From Campylobacter porcelli (GTDB lineage: Bacteria; Campylobacterota; Campylobacteria; Campylobacterales; Campylobacteraceae): 64,000 nucleotides of DNA. The position numbers and the translations under genes are program-made. The notes beneath the pieces are model-generated. The model ran no database searches. It was given only the letters and a program-made list of their open reading frames with translations, and was not told where the DNA came from. The stretch's first letter is position 1. Each line of letters starts with the position of its first letter. Of this stretch, positions 47,582 to 57,408 are shown piece after piece. The stretch spans positions 682,001 through 746,000 of the forward strand of contig NZ_CP018789.1 of the NCBI RefSeq assembly GCF_002139855.1, written 5' to 3'.

Positions 47582-48037
47582 TTATATGTATCTTTTTAGG
47601 GCTGCTCTAGCTTCTAAATTTGCTTGTTTTTCTTTCAATGCTTCTCTTTTGTCGTGGAGATTTTTACCTTTGGCTAAAGCTATATTAGCTTTTACTATAT
47701 TTTTATTATTTAAATATAGACTTAAAACCACGATAGTAAGGCCATCGGTGCTGACTTTACCAAGGAGCTTATCGATTTGTTTGCGGTGCATAAGTAGCTT
47801 TCTAGGCGCTCTCTCATCAGGGCGAAAGTGTGAGTGAGCGGTTTGGAGATGACTGATGTGAGCATTTAATAAAAACAGCTCACCACGAATTATTCGCACA
47901 AAGCTATCTTTTAAATTCGCTCTACCAGCACGAAGTGCCTTAACCTCGCTACCTTGTAACACTATACCAGCTTCAAAGCTCTCAATGATGGTATAATCAT
48001 GAAATGCTTTTTTATTTTTTGCTAAATCTTTTCCCAT
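47582..48037 (-). CDS. smpB: SsrA-binding protein SmpB
   Basis: Partner of tmRNA in rescuing stalled ribosomes. The 151-residue protein has [24 protein letters not shown] (key residues [10 protein letters not shown]), KDSFVRI and the basic C-terminal tail [10 protein letters not shown]. The tmRNA gene itself is not in the window. A TATAAT -10 lies upstream; the gene heads smpB-thioredoxin-clpS-clpA-aat, a set centred on protein quality control. Confidence 0.96.
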   Translation of the reverse strand: MGKDLAKNKKAFHDYTIIESFEAGIVLQGSEVKALRAGRANLKDSFVRIIRGELFLLNAHISHLQTAHSHFRPDERAPRKLLMHRKQIDKLLGKVSTDGLTIVVLSLYLNNKNIVKANIALAKGKNLHDKREALKEKQANLEARAALKRYI

Positions 48038-48067
48038 TTTAATACTTTTATTATTTATAAGCTTAGG

Positions 48068-48073
48068 ATTATA
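48068..48073 (-). promoter_or_regulatory. -10 box for the smpB operon
   Basis: TATAAT on the minus strand, about 30 bases before the smpB ATG, in the 90-base gap after aspB. Confidence 0.55.
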
Positions 48074-48102
48074 GCTAAAGATTGTGAATTTAGTTTGAAT
48101 AA

Positions 48103-48120
48103 GAGTGCTTTATGGCACTC
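48103..48120 (-). terminator. Hairpin after aspB
   Basis: 6-base GC-containing stem GAGTGC / GCACTC with a 6-base loop, a few bases after the aspB stop. Followed on the minus strand by CTTATTC, a poor T tract, so termination may be partial. Confidence 0.5.
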
Positions 48121-48127
48121 CTATAGC

Positions 48128-49300
48128 TTATTTTTTATAATTTTTGACAAATTCAGCAATGCGCTCAATACCGATTTTTAAGCTATCTATATCACACGCA
48201 AAGCTAAGTCTAAAGTATCCATCCATACCAAATCCCACTCCAGGCACAGTGGCTACTAAGGCTTTTTCTAATAATTCTTGGCAAAATTTCATTGAGTTAG
48301 GCTCGACATTTTTACAATTGATAAATAGATAAAATGCGCCATCAGGGCAGACTACGCTTAGATTTTCTATGCTATTTATAGCACTTACTGCGTAATCTCT
48401 ACGCTCTATAAATTTACTTTTCATATACTTTATATCATTATCAGCTTTTCCTAAAAGTGCTGGGATAGCACCAGCTTGAACGATACTTGAGATATTGCTC
48501 GTACTTTGGCTTTGGAGCTTTCTAAGGGCTTTATTTAGCTCATCAATGCTACTTGCCATATAGCCAAATCTCCAGCCTGGCATTGCGCCACACTTGCTAA
48601 GTCCATTTATGGTAATTGTCCTTTTAAACATATCATCGCTAATTGACGCTGAGGCGATGAATTCGCCATTGTAGGTTAATTTTTCATAAATTTCATCACT
48701 TATTACTAGGATTTGGCTCCCTTTTAACACTTCGCTAATCTCCTCAAGCTCAGCTTTACTATATACGCCACCACATGGGTTGCTTGGGCTATTTATGACA
48801 ATTGCTCTAGTTTTTGAGGTTATGGCTGATTTTATCTGATTAGCAGTTAATTTAAATTTATTATCTTCACTAGTTTCTATGATAACTGGAACTCCACCGC
48901 AATATTTGACAATTTCAGGATAGCTTACCCAGTATGGAGATGGGATAATAACTTCATCGCCGTGGTTTATAATACAAGAAAATAGGTTAAATAAAGAGTG
49001 TTTAGCACCCACATTTGTGATTATTTGGCTTGGTTTATAATCTAGATTATTATCTCTTTTTAGTTTTGTAGCAATAGCCTCTAATACCTCAGGTGTGCCA
49101 GGAACTGGAGTGTATTTACCACAACCCTTATCTAATGCTGATTTTACCGCATTTTTGATAACTTCAGGTGTATCAAAATCAGGCTCACCAGCACTAAAGC
49201 TAATGACATCAAGCCCAGCTGCTTTCATCTCTTTGGCTTTTGAGCTAATTGCTATTGTGATACTTTCGCTTAGGACAGAAATTCTTTGAGATAGTAACAT
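48128..49300 (-). CDS. aspB: Aspartate aminotransferase-type PLP enzyme
   Basis: Class I aminotransferase interconverting aspartate and oxaloacetate with glutamate/2-oxoglutarate. The 390-residue protein has FSAGEPDFDTPE, NSPSNPCGGVY, the PLP lysine in GLSKCGAMPGWRFGY and the C-terminal FRLSFA arginine that binds the substrate carboxylate. Last gene of the murA-to-aspB minus-strand run, three bases after cysE; called aspB in C. jejuni. Confidence 0.93.
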   Translation of the reverse strand: MLLSQRISVLSESITIAISSKAKEMKAAGLDVISFSAGEPDFDTPEVIKNAVKSALDKGCGKYTPVPGTPEVLEAIATKLKRDNNLDYKPSQIITNVGAKHSLFNLFSCIINHGDEVIIPSPYWVSYPEIVKYCGGVPVIIETSEDNKFKLTANQIKSAITSKTRAIVINSPSNPCGGVYSKAELEEISEVLKGSQILVISDEIYEKLTYNGEFIASASISDDMFKRTITINGLSKCGAMPGWRFGYMASSIDELNKALRKLQSQSTSNISSIVQAGAIPALLGKADNDIKYMKSKFIERRDYAVSAINSIENLSVVCPDGAFYLFINCKNVEPNSMKFCQELLEKALVATVPGVGFGMDGYFRLSFACDIDSLKIGIERIAEFVKNYKK

Positions 49301-49303
49301 TTT

Positions 49304-49975
49304 TTACTCCTTGATTGATTTTATATACTCTTGATATTTTTTGTCTAATACTATTTTAGAATCGCCGCAAGATTCGAGATTTTCCACCCTTTTTATTAGA
49401 TATATTAGCAACTCTTTTGTAATATCAGGTAGTTTGTTGTGCTCTAATGGGCGAGTGTTGCCACTAACACATTTAGCTGGAATTCCAACGGCTGTAGAGT
49501 TAGGTGGGACATCTTTTACCACTACTGAATTAGCACCTATCTTAGAGCCTTTACCAATAGTTATATTTCCTAAAATTTTTGCCCCAGCACCAACTACAAC
49601 TCCATCTTCTAAAGTAGGGTGCCTTTTGCCTTTATCTAAGCTTACACCACCTAGAGTTACACCTTGATATATTAAGCAATCATCGCCAATTACTGCTGTT
49701 TCTCCGATTACAACTCCAGTTGCATGATCGATAAAAACGCGTCTGCCAACCACAGCTGCAGGATGTAGATCAACTCTAGTTAGAAAGTTGCTAATACCAG
49801 CTAGTATTCTAGCTAATTTATGCCATTTTTTAACCCATAAAGCATGGATAAATCTATGATTGATCACAGCCCATACACCAGGATAGTTAAATATCAGATC
49901 TACGCAACTACGATATGCTGGATCTTGAGATTTTGGTTGTGATAGATCTTCTATTATTGTTTTTAAAATTCCCAT
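49304..49975 (-). CDS. cysE: Serine O-acetyltransferase
   Basis: First step of cysteine synthesis, acetyl-CoA plus serine. The 223-residue protein has an N-terminal helical part and a left-handed beta helix of hexapeptide repeats with DLHPAAVVGRRVFIDH (key residues HPAA), the catalytic HATG and a HPTLEDGVVVGAGAKILG turn. Between speA and aspB, with 2-3-base gaps. Confidence 0.95.
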   Translation of the reverse strand: MGILKTIIEDLSQPKSQDPAYRSCVDLIFNYPGVWAVINHRFIHALWVKKWHKLARILAGISNFLTRVDLHPAAVVGRRVFIDHATGVVIGETAVIGDDCLIYQGVTLGGVSLDKGKRHPTLEDGVVVGAGAKILGNITIGKGSKIGANSVVVKDVPPNSTAVGIPAKCVSGNTRPLEHNKLPDITKELLIYLIKRVENLESCGDSKIVLDKKYQEYIKSIKE

Positions 49976-49977
49976 TC

Positions 49978-51819
49978 TTAGCCTATAGTTTTTAAATAGC
50001 CATTATCGTTTAAAAATAGATATAACTCACCTAGGATATGTTTTTTTTGTTTCTCATCTACTAAGGTTGAGTTTTCTATCCTTTCATTTAAAGTATCTCT
50101 AATGGAGTGTATATCATAATCTAAATCTTCTAATATATCTATAACAGATTGTGATTCTAAGATATTTTTTATCTCATAATTGCCATTTTCATTAAGGATA
50201 ATTGTAGCTTCAGTCGGATGGGTAAAGAGATTATGCTTCATTCCAAGCACCTCTTGATACGCTCCAACAAGGAAAAATCCTAAGAAATAATCCTCTTTTT
50301 CTAAATCCACATCATGTAAAAATAGAGGATTTTTAGTCGCATCAAAGCTGATTTCACCATCACTATCGCAAGTAATATCCCAAATAGAAGCAGACAAAGT
50401 AGGGCGCTCATCAAGTCTATCAAGAGGCATTATAGGGAAGTTTTGCCCAAGACCCCAAAAGTCAGGCAGGCTTTGAAACATAGAAAAATTCACTAGATAT
50501 CTCTCTTGGACCTCTTCTTGAATTTTTAAAAGCTCAGCGTAATTTTGCTTATTACCTAAAAGCGAGATCGCTTTTTTCATGATTAGATGGACTAAAATTT
50601 CGCTATTTGATCTATCTTGAAGATCTACATAACCTAAGTCAAATAGGGTTAAAACGCTCTCCATATGATCTATTGCATCATGAAGATACTCTATAGCGTT
50701 GCTTGGTTTTATACTCCTATATAAGTCATATAATTCGCTAATTAAAGGGGGATTATTTTTTTTTAATATCAATTTTTCTTCTGTATATTCTTGGCTAAAT
50801 AGCTCAAGCACTGGAGCTACCAAGACAGCGTGAGAAGCAGCAATATATCTACCGCTTTCTATAAATATATCAGGTTCAATCTCATTTTTTTGATTTGCTA
50901 TAGTTTTTAGTAAGAATACAACATCATTTGCATACTCTTTTAGAGTGTAATTTCTACTTGGATTTTCCTTAAATTGCGAATACTCTATAGCCAAACCGCC
51001 ACCTAAATTTATAGCTTTTAGGGATTTTGCTCCCATTTTACGAAGTTCTGCGTATATGTTTCCAGCTTCTATAAGAGCTTTTTTAAGTGGGTGAATTTCA
51101 TCAATTTGACTTCCAATATGGAAGTGAATCATTGTAAATTGTTCTATTAGGTTATTCTCTTTTAGTAAATTTACTGCTTCAATTAGCTCAGTTGATGTTA
51201 ATCCAAATTTGGAATTTATCCCACCGCTTTTAGCCCAAACTCCAGTCCCACTACTATGAAGTCTAATTCTAAGTCCGATATTTGGCTTTGGCTTAAATCT
51301 CTCTTTGGCAGTGGAGATTATCGATTTTAGCTCATTTAATCCCTCAATTGTAAGAGTGATATTATGCCCCATTTCAGCAGCGATAAAGCCAATATCGATT
51401 AGCTCATTATCCTTAAATCCATTTACGGTAATTGGCGCACCATAGTTATTATACGCCATAGCTAGGAGCAATTCAGCCTTTGAACCAGCCTCTAAGCCAT
51501 AGCCATAACTCTGGCCGATTTTAACTAAATTTTCTACAAAGCCTGGATATTGATTGACTTTTAGTGGATATACAGCATTAAAACTTCCACTATATCCAAA
51601 CTCCTTTTTGGCTCTTTCAAAACTAGAATAGACTTGGACAATTTGCTTTTTTATAAGATGTGGAAATCTAAGGAGTAAAGGCCCTCTATAGCCATCATTT
51701 CTAATCTCTTTTACTATATCGATTAATGCTGGTTTTAAGTCGCTATTTAGACAGACCTTACCGCTATCAATTATAAAATTTGAATCACCCCAAAGGCTAA
51801 GTCCATAGTCATTTGTCAT
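49978..51819 (-). CDS. speA: Biosynthetic arginine decarboxylase
   Basis: PLP enzyme that makes agmatine, precursor of polyamines. The 613-residue protein matches the large SpeA form: the PLP lysine in AVYPLKVNQ, GLEAGSKAELL, HFHIGSQI, and the cysteine of WDITCDSDGE near the active site. In Campylobacter, agmatine-derived spermidine synthesis uses the carboxyspermidine route elsewhere in the genome. Overlaps hisS by 4 bases. It contains A9 and A8 runs on the coding strand, ordinary for this base composition. Confidence 0.95.
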   Translation of the reverse strand: MTNDYGLSLWGDSNFIIDSGKVCLNSDLKPALIDIVKEIRNDGYRGPLLLRFPHLIKKQIVQVYSSFERAKKEFGYSGSFNAVYPLKVNQYPGFVENLVKIGQSYGYGLEAGSKAELLLAMAYNNYGAPITVNGFKDNELIDIGFIAAEMGHNITLTIEGLNELKSIISTAKERFKPKPNIGLRIRLHSSGTGVWAKSGGINSKFGLTSTELIEAVNLLKENNLIEQFTMIHFHIGSQIDEIHPLKKALIEAGNIYAELRKMGAKSLKAINLGGGLAIEYSQFKENPSRNYTLKEYANDVVFLLKTIANQKNEIEPDIFIESGRYIAASHAVLVAPVLELFSQEYTEEKLILKKNNPPLISELYDLYRSIKPSNAIEYLHDAIDHMESVLTLFDLGYVDLQDRSNSEILVHLIMKKAISLLGNKQNYAELLKIQEEVQERYLVNFSMFQSLPDFWGLGQNFPIMPLDRLDERPTLSASIWDITCDSDGEISFDATKNPLFLHDVDLEKEDYFLGFFLVGAYQEVLGMKHNLFTHPTEATIILNENGNYEIKNILESQSVIDILEDLDYDIHSIRDTLNERIENSTLVDEKQKKHILGELYLFLNDNGYLKTIG

Positions 51820-53045
51820 ATTTTGCTCCCTAAATCATCTATAGATATTCGTTTTTCACTCTTATCATTTAGGTTTTTATACCAAATTTGATTTTGGCTA
51901 AACTCATCATCGCCAAGACACAAAAATATCTCAAACCCTCTTTTATCGGCTATATTTAGGTGCTTATTTGGGCTTTTGGCTTCATATGAAATCTCTGTTA
52001 TATGGTGCTTTCTTAGCTTTTGAGCGATTTTGTAGATTTCATCTATTAAATTTGGATTTAAAGCACATATATAAATCCCTTGACGGCTATTTTGTGGCTC
52101 TTTTTGCTTTAAAATTTCCATAATTCTCTCAATTCCCATAGCCCAGCCCACTGCTGCAGTAGGTTTGCCACCTAGATACTCACAAAGTTTATCATATCGC
52201 CCACCACCTGCTACAGCACTTTGAGAGCCAATCTCAGCACTTACAAATTCAAAAGCACTTTTGCAGTAGTAATCCAAACCTCTAACTAGCTTAGGGTCAA
52301 TCTCAAACTCAACCCCATTTGCTCTTAAAATCTCTTGAAGTTTATTAAACTCATCTTGGCAAATTTGATTTAGATTATCTGTGATTAATGGCGCGTTTTT
52401 TAGGATATTTTGACAACTATCATTTTTACAATCAAGTATTCTAATAGGATTAGTCTCTAGCCTTCTTAGGCAGTCCTGACATAGATTTTCTTTGTTTATA
52501 TTTATAAATTTAACCAACTTATCTTTATAAGTTGGCATGCACTCGCCATCGCCTAAAGAGTTGATTTTAAGAGTTGTTTTAATCCCTAGATTATTTAAAA
52601 TTTCATTTAGCATTAAGATCGCTGAGGCATCTTCATAAACGCTAGCTTCGCCAAAGCACTCTACGCCAAATTGGTGAAATTCCCTCAAACGCCCACGCTG
52701 AGGACGCTCATACCTAAACATACTACCATAATAAAAATACTTTCTAATCCCACCAACTCTATCAAATTTACTCTCTATAAAGGCTCTTACCACCCCAGCT
52801 GTGCCTTCAGGGCGAAGGCAGACATCATTACCACTTTTATCAATGAATTGATACATCTCCTTACCGACAATATCACTACTTTGTCCTACGCTTCTTTTAA
52901 ATAGTGTTGTCTCTTCTAGCTTTGGGGTCTCGCAAAATTTATAGCCGTAGTTTTTGACTACACTTTCACAGGTTTGTATTATAAATTTATATAGCTTGCC
53001 ATCATTTTCAAGCAGATCTTTCATACCACGAAGAGCAGTTATCAT
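51816..53045 (-). CDS. hisS: Histidine--tRNA ligase
   Basis: Class II synthetase charging tRNA-His. The 409-residue protein has motif 2 (FRYERPQRGRLREFHQ), the histidine-binding LVRGLDYY, and motif 3 (AVGWAMGIERI), then an anticodon-binding domain (about 320-409). The presence of both histidine motifs marks it as a genuine synthetase rather than the HisZ regulatory paralogue. It overlaps both tmk and speA by 4 bases. Confidence 0.96.
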   Translation of the reverse strand: MITALRGMKDLLENDGKLYKFIIQTCESVVKNYGYKFCETPKLEETTLFKRSVGQSSDIVGKEMYQFIDKSGNDVCLRPEGTAGVVRAFIESKFDRVGGIRKYFYYGSMFRYERPQRGRLREFHQFGVECFGEASVYEDASAILMLNEILNNLGIKTTLKINSLGDGECMPTYKDKLVKFININKENLCQDCLRRLETNPIRILDCKNDSCQNILKNAPLITDNLNQICQDEFNKLQEILRANGVEFEIDPKLVRGLDYYCKSAFEFVSAEIGSQSAVAGGGRYDKLCEYLGGKPTAAVGWAMGIERIMEILKQKEPQNSRQGIYICALNPNLIDEIYKIAQKLRKHHITEISYEAKSPNKHLNIADKRGFEIFLCLGDDEFSQNQIWYKNLNDKSEKRISIDDLGSKI

Positions 53046-53626
53046 ATAAATTTCCTTATTTTATCTTGTATAATCTCTGGTGCTAGTGATGCGTCTATCT
53101 CTAATACTTCAAATTTTAAATCGGTGAGTATTATACTCATAAATTCTTGAACTCTCATTAAATACTCAATCCCACGACTCTCAATCTCATCGCTACAATC
53201 TCTATTAAAGAGTCTTTGGTGGATTAATTCTTTATTTGCTTTTAAAAAGATAAATTTATCCCCAAAGTCCGAGCAAAGGGCAAATTTATTTAGCTCAATT
53301 AGGGTTTTAATATCTAGATTATCATCATTTGCCATAGCGTATGCAAGACCTGAGATAAAGCTTCTATCACTTAAGATTAAATTTTTATAATTTGGTTTTA
53401 TAATCTTCTCATAGTGTTCAGCACGATCTGCTAAAAATAGTAGTATTTCAGCTCTTTGAGATATTTTACTTGCATTGCTCATAAGATACGATCTAATCAT
53501 CGCTCCAAGCTCTGTCCCACCTGGCTCTTTAGTGATTATGGCATTTGGATAGATCTCTTTTAGCATATTAATCTGCGTTGTTTTACCCGCTCCATCGACC
53601 CCTTCAAAACTAACTAACATACTCAT
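53042..53626 (-). CDS. tmk: Thymidylate kinase
   Basis: Phosphorylates dTMP to dTDP. The 194-residue protein has the P-loop FEGVDGAGKTTQ (about 7-18), the DRS motif (LSDRSFISGLAYA) and a LID-like region (RLFNRDCSDEIESRG). It overlaps coaD by 17 bases and hisS by 4. Confidence 0.96.
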   Translation of the reverse strand: MSMLVSFEGVDGAGKTTQINMLKEIYPNAIITKEPGGTELGAMIRSYLMSNASKISQRAEILLFLADRAEHYEKIIKPNYKNLILSDRSFISGLAYAMANDDNLDIKTLIELNKFALCSDFGDKFIFLKANKELIHQRLFNRDCSDEIESRGIEYLMRVQEFMSIILTDLKFEVLEIDASLAPEIIQDKIRKFI

Positions 53627-54089
53627 CCTTTATTTTTTGATAAACCTCTTTTGGCACAAGTAAGCTAATATCCCCTTTATGACTTAAAACAGATCTAACA
53701 ATGGAGCTTGATATGAAGGCATTTTTAAGACTTGGCATAAAATACACTGTCTCAAATTCGTTCCACAAAGAGGCATTAGCATAGCCAATTTGTAGCTCAT
53801 ATTCAAAGTCACTTACGGCTCTTAATCCCCTTACAACCGTGTTGATATTAAGCGATTTAGCAAAATCAACTAAGAGATTGTCAAATCCTACAACCTCTAC
53901 GCTAGATAGATCTTTTGTAGCGATCTTGGCTAATTCAACTCTTTGATTGTAGTTAAAATATGGGGTTTTGCTCTCATTTAAAGCAACTGCTACAATAACC
54001 TTATCAAATACATTACTAGCACGCTTAATAACATCAAGATGCCCATTTGTAATAGGATCAAAAGTCCCTGGATATATACATGATTTCAT
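53610..54089 (-). CDS. coaD: Phosphopantetheine adenylyltransferase
   Basis: Fourth step of coenzyme A synthesis. The 159-residue protein has the nucleotidyltransferase motif YPGTFDPITNGH (TxGH around residue 17) and the C-terminal FISSSIVR motif, both diagnostic. The first CoA step, coaX, is also in this window. In C. jejuni a ubiX-like gene separates coaD from flgA, as I recall; here flgA follows directly. Confidence 0.96.
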   Translation of the reverse strand: MKSCIYPGTFDPITNGHLDVIKRASNVFDKVIVAVALNESKTPYFNYNQRVELAKIATKDLSSVEVVGFDNLLVDFAKSLNINTVVRGLRAVSDFEYELQIGYANASLWNEFETVYFMPSLKNAFISSSIVRSVLSHKGDISLLVPKEVYQKIKDEYVS

Positions 54090-54097
54090 TCTTACCT

Positions 54098-54736
54098 CTA
54101 CTTGATTATAGCTTGATTTTTATTTATTACTTGTGCTTTTAAAATTTGATTATTTTGATTTCTTACGCTGATAATCTGTCCTATATTGCCATCGCTAAGA
54201 GCTGTTACTATAATCTCAACTTTTAAAGCACCATCATTGATCATAGCTGTGATTTTATCGCCTTTTCTTATATCGCTTAGGGTTTTGAAGTGGCGGTTTG
54301 TTAAAATTTTACCACGCTTTATCTTGCTTTTAGTTATGAGCTGATATTTGGGAATGCTAGTTAAAGCTTGTTTATCATAATCTTTTAAATTTACAAATTT
54401 TTGCTCATAATCGCCTAAATTTAAGATATGATCTCTATCTATATCCCTTTTAGCGATTAATACTTGAAGTTTAAAATCAATTTTAAAGTTAAAAAATATA
54501 CTTTTATTACTCTTATTTGGCGTTATGTATATCGCTCGAAATGCCCCGCTATCATCACGCAGATTAAGTAAAATAATCTCTTTTAGTATAAATTCATTAA
54601 AATTATTTGGTAAATCATTTGGCTTATCTATATTTATAGAGCTGATATTTATAGAGGGATACTCATCTTTTATGGTTTTGTGAAGTCTATCAACTAAGGT
54701 ATCGCTAAAAAGTGGAATAAAAAATATAAGAAGCAA
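54098..54736 (-). CDS. flgA: Flagella basal body P-ring formation protein FlgA
   Basis: Periplasmic chaperone for P-ring assembly. The frame is open further upstream, but that part (through 54816) is a tRNA-Gly gene read by chance, so the start must lie after it. The first in-frame start codon past the tRNA is the TTG at 54736, giving 212 residues with a short signal peptide (LLIFFIPLFS). No good ribosome-binding site is visible, so the start is uncertain. The C-terminal SAF/ChapFlgA domain is recognisable from AKRDIDRDHILNLGDY onward, ending in a beta-rich GDKITAMINDGALKVEI and GQIISVRN region. Confidence 0.82.
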   Translation of the reverse strand: MLLIFFIPLFSDTLVDRLHKTIKDEYPSINISSINIDKPNDLPNNFNEFILKEIILLNLRDDSGAFRAIYITPNKSNKSIFFNFKIDFKLQVLIAKRDIDRDHILNLGDYEQKFVNLKDYDKQALTSIPKYQLITKSKIKRGKILTNRHFKTLSDIRKGDKITAMINDGALKVEIIVTALSDGNIGQIISVRNQNNQILKAQVINKNQAIIK

Positions 54737-54741
54737 AAATA

Positions 54742-54816
54742 TGGAGCGGGAAACGAGATTCGAACTCGCGACCCCAACCTTGGCAAGGTTGTGCTCTACC
54801 CCTGAGCTATTCCCGC
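54742..54816 (-). tRNA. tRNA-Gly (anticodon GCC)
   Basis: 75 bases with encoded CCA: acceptor GCGGGAA pairs with TTCCCGC, D arm GCTC/GAGC, anticodon stem CAACC/GGTTG around TTGCCAA with anticodon GCC, T arm GCGAG/CTCGT (with one G-U pair) and TTCGAAT loop. All four stems pair. It sits between moeA (46 bases) and flgA, in the same direction as both. Confidence 0.97.
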
Positions 54817-54862
54817 ATTTTTGTAAATTAGGGTGGAATAATATCATATTTTTACCCACTTG

Positions 54863-56041
54863 TCAAGATATTTTATAAATTTTTATCTCTTGATTATCGC
54901 AAATTTCACTTTGACCGATATTGGAGATATATATAGAATTTGATAACGATATTGGTCTTATCATCGAAGGACTATAGATATTATCATTTGTAGCTCTAAA
55001 TTCGCCGTTATTTGCTGTACCAATTACAATATTTGCTCTACTAGCTTTGAATTTTAAGCTACCTTTAAATTTCACAATCTGCGTTTTAGGTAGATAATCA
55101 CTCCAATTAGCAACTCTTTTAACAAATGGTATAACGGTGATATATGTAGCTAGTAAGCACGACATAGGATTGCCAGGCAAAACAAAAATAAGCTTATTAC
55201 CATTTTTATAGCATTTTGTTGGTTTGGCTGGACGAGCATCAATAGAGCTAAATAATGGCTTAAAATCAAGCGAGTTTAATACTTCACTCATATAATCAGC
55301 CTCTCCTTTACTAGCCCCACCGCTTGTGATGATAATATCATAATCGCTGCAGCTATTAATAGCCTCTTTTATATATGAAATTTCATCTTTTAAAATCCCT
55401 TTATACTCACTTTTAAACCCATTTTGGCTTAATGCTGATATGATACCAAAGCTATTTGCGTTATATATAGATAGTTTATCGCACTCGCTCCAAGGCTCAT
55501 TTATCTCATTTCCACTACTAAAAACAGCAATTCTAGGATTTTTAAAAGTATTAATATAGCTAATTCCCTGAGCTGCTAGGAGCATAATGTTAGCTGGGGT
55601 GAGCCTTGAGCCTTTAGCTAGTAAAAGCTCTCCAGCCTCTATCTCTTCGCCTTTGATTTTTCTAGCATTATTTTTAGGTGTATCTGGTGGCACTATTAAA
55701 TTTCCACTCTCATCAAAAGACTCATTTTCTATCATTACAACGCTATCAGAGCCTTTAGGAAATGCCGCACCGGTCATAATCTTATAGCACTCATTTTTAC
55801 TAATTTCATAGCTATTTTTATCTCCAGCTAAAATCACTCCTTTAATTTTAAGAGGACTATCTATGTCAGCGTAAGCAAAAGCATATCCATCTAAAGCAGA
55901 GTTATCAAATGCTGGTAAGCTTCTACTAGCTATAATATCACTAGCTAGGATTTTTCCAGTAGCTTGGCTAATGGGTAAAATTTCGCTCCTATTTAGTGGC
56001 TCCAAATCTTTAGCTAATTCAAATATCTCATCAACTCTCAT
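54863..56041 (-). CDS. moeA: Molybdopterin molybdenumtransferase
   Basis: Inserts molybdate (or tungstate) into adenylylated molybdopterin. The 392-residue protein has ALDGYAFAY, the SGGASKGEADYM motif of the MoaB/Mog-like domain and FVLPGNPMSC, then a C-terminal beta domain. Campylobacter has several molybdoenzymes (nitrate and formate enzymes) that need it. Three bases after murA. Confidence 0.95.
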   Translation of the reverse strand: MRVDEIFELAKDLEPLNRSEILPISQATGKILASDIIASRSLPAFDNSALDGYAFAYADIDSPLKIKGVILAGDKNSYEISKNECYKIMTGAAFPKGSDSVVMIENESFDESGNLIVPPDTPKNNARKIKGEEIEAGELLLAKGSRLTPANIMLLAAQGISYINTFKNPRIAVFSSGNEINEPWSECDKLSIYNANSFGIISALSQNGFKSEYKGILKDEISYIKEAINSCSDYDIIITSGGASKGEADYMSEVLNSLDFKPLFSSIDARPAKPTKCYKNGNKLIFVLPGNPMSCLLATYITVIPFVKRVANWSDYLPKTQIVKFKGSLKFKASRANIVIGTANNGEFRATNDNIYSPSMIRPISLSNSIYISNIGQSEICDNQEIKIYKIS

Positions 56042-56044
56042 AAT

Positions 56045-57304
56045 CTACTCACTAAGTCTTTTTATATCAGCTCCAATGGCAGTAAGCTTGGATTCTAAAT
56101 TTTCATACCCTCTATCTAGATGGTAAATTCGGTGAATTCTTGTCGTCCCCTTAGCTCTTAAAGCAGCAATGATAAGTGCCGAGCTAGCTCTTAAGTCAGT
56201 TGCCATCACATCAGCCCCATTTAGCTTTGTGCCTGTGATAGTGGCTATATGACCATTTAGCTTTATATCAGCTCCCATGCGAGATAGCTCACTAGCGTGC
56301 ATAAAGCGATTTTCAAAAAGTCTCTCATCAATGCTAGATACTCCATCAGCCACACAAGCAAGAGCCATAAATTGCGCTTGCATATCTGTTGGGAAGCCTG
56401 GAAATTCAGTAGTGATTATATTACATGGTTTTAAATTGCCATCGCTAATTACTTTTATTGAGTTAGGATTAAACTCAAATTTAACCCCCATATCATAAAG
56501 CTTTGAAGTGATGGCTACTAGGTGATCTGGATTTATATTTTCTATTATAACCTTTCCACCAGTGATTGCTACAGCACACATATATGTTCCAGCTTCAATC
56601 CTATCTGGAATTACTCTAATCTCATCTAAATTTATAAGCGTTCTATTTGTGCCATATATGGTTAATTCGCTTGTGCCAATACCATCAATTCTAACTCCAT
56701 TTTGATTTAAAATTTCGCATAGTTGGACTACTTCAGGCTCCTTGGCTGCGTTAAATATCTTAGTTACGCCATTTGCTAGAGCTGCTGCCATTATGATATT
56801 TTCAGTGCCAGTAACTGTGATTTTATCAAAAACGATATTAGCACCCTTTAATCCATCATTTGCACTAGCTATCACATATCCATCTTTTATCTCTATCTTT
56901 GCCCCCATTTTCTCTAATGCGCTTAAATGCAAATCAATTGGTCTAGCCCCAATGGCGCACCCACCAGGGAGTGAAACCTCACAATGGCCAAATCTAGCAA
57001 GGAGTGGGCCAAGCACCAATATAGAAGCACGCATAGTGCGGACAATATCATATGTGGCTTTTGTGGAGTTTATAGCCATTGTATCTATTTGTAGGGTTGA
57101 GTTTGTAAATTCAGCCTTAGCGCCTAAATTTTGTAGTAGTTTTATCAAAGTTTTTATATCAGCTACTTGTGGTGCGTTTTGGATTGTTACTCTATTTTTG
57201 GCTAGAATTGACATAGCAATTATAGGTAAGGCTGCGTTTTTAGCGCCACTTATTACCACTTTGCCTTCTAAATTTTTTCCACCTTTGATTTGTAGATAAT
57301 CCAT
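56045..57304 (-). CDS. murA: UDP-N-acetylglucosamine 1-carboxyvinyltransferase
   Basis: First committed step of peptidoglycan synthesis; same fold as AroA. The 419-residue protein has GAKNAALPI near the N-terminus, the fosfomycin-sensitive active-site cysteine C116 in LPGGCAIG, and the C-terminal [20 protein letters not shown] promoter lies upstream, and the gene heads the murA-moeA-tRNA-Gly-flgA-coaD run. Confidence 0.97.
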   Translation of the reverse strand: MDYLQIKGGKNLEGKVVISGAKNAALPIIAMSILAKNRVTIQNAPQVADIKTLIKLLQNLGAKAEFTNSTLQIDTMAINSTKATYDIVRTMRASILVLGPLLARFGHCEVSLPGGCAIGARPIDLHLSALEKMGAKIEIKDGYVIASANDGLKGANIVFDKITVTGTENIIMAAALANGVTKIFNAAKEPEVVQLCEILNQNGVRIDGIGTSELTIYGTNRTLINLDEIRVIPDRIEAGTYMCAVAITGGKVIIENINPDHLVAITSKLYDMGVKFEFNPNSIKVISDGNLKPCNIITTEFPGFPTDMQAQFMALACVADGVSSIDERLFENRFMHASELSRMGADIKLNGHIATITGTKLNGADVMATDLRASSALIIAALRAKGTTRIHRIYHLDRGYENLESKLTAIGADIKRLSE

Positions 57305-57333
57305 ACTATCACCTTATGTAAAAATAGATATGG

Positions 57334-57339
57334 ATTATA
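57334..57339 (-). promoter_or_regulatory. -10 box for murA
   Basis: TATAAT on the minus strand (context GGTATAATCC), about 30 bases before the murA ATG. Confidence 0.6.
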
Positions 57340-57382
57340 CCAAAAATATGCTTATATTTATTTTGAATTTAATATATTCTAA

Positions 57383-57408
57383 AAGCTATGGCTAAAATAC
57401 CATAGCTT
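57383..57408 (-). terminator. Terminator of the DAHP synthase gene
   Basis: 9-base perfect stem AAGCTATGG / CCATAGCTT with an 8-base loop, beginning in the stop codon of the upstream gene and followed on the minus strand by TTAGAATATATT. Confidence 0.65.

Noticed and set aside
51816-53045. hisS considered as a possible hisZ partner for the short hisG.
   Set aside because: It carries the full histidine-binding motif LVRGLDYY, motif 2 and motif 3, and a C-terminal anticodon domain, so it is a genuine synthetase.
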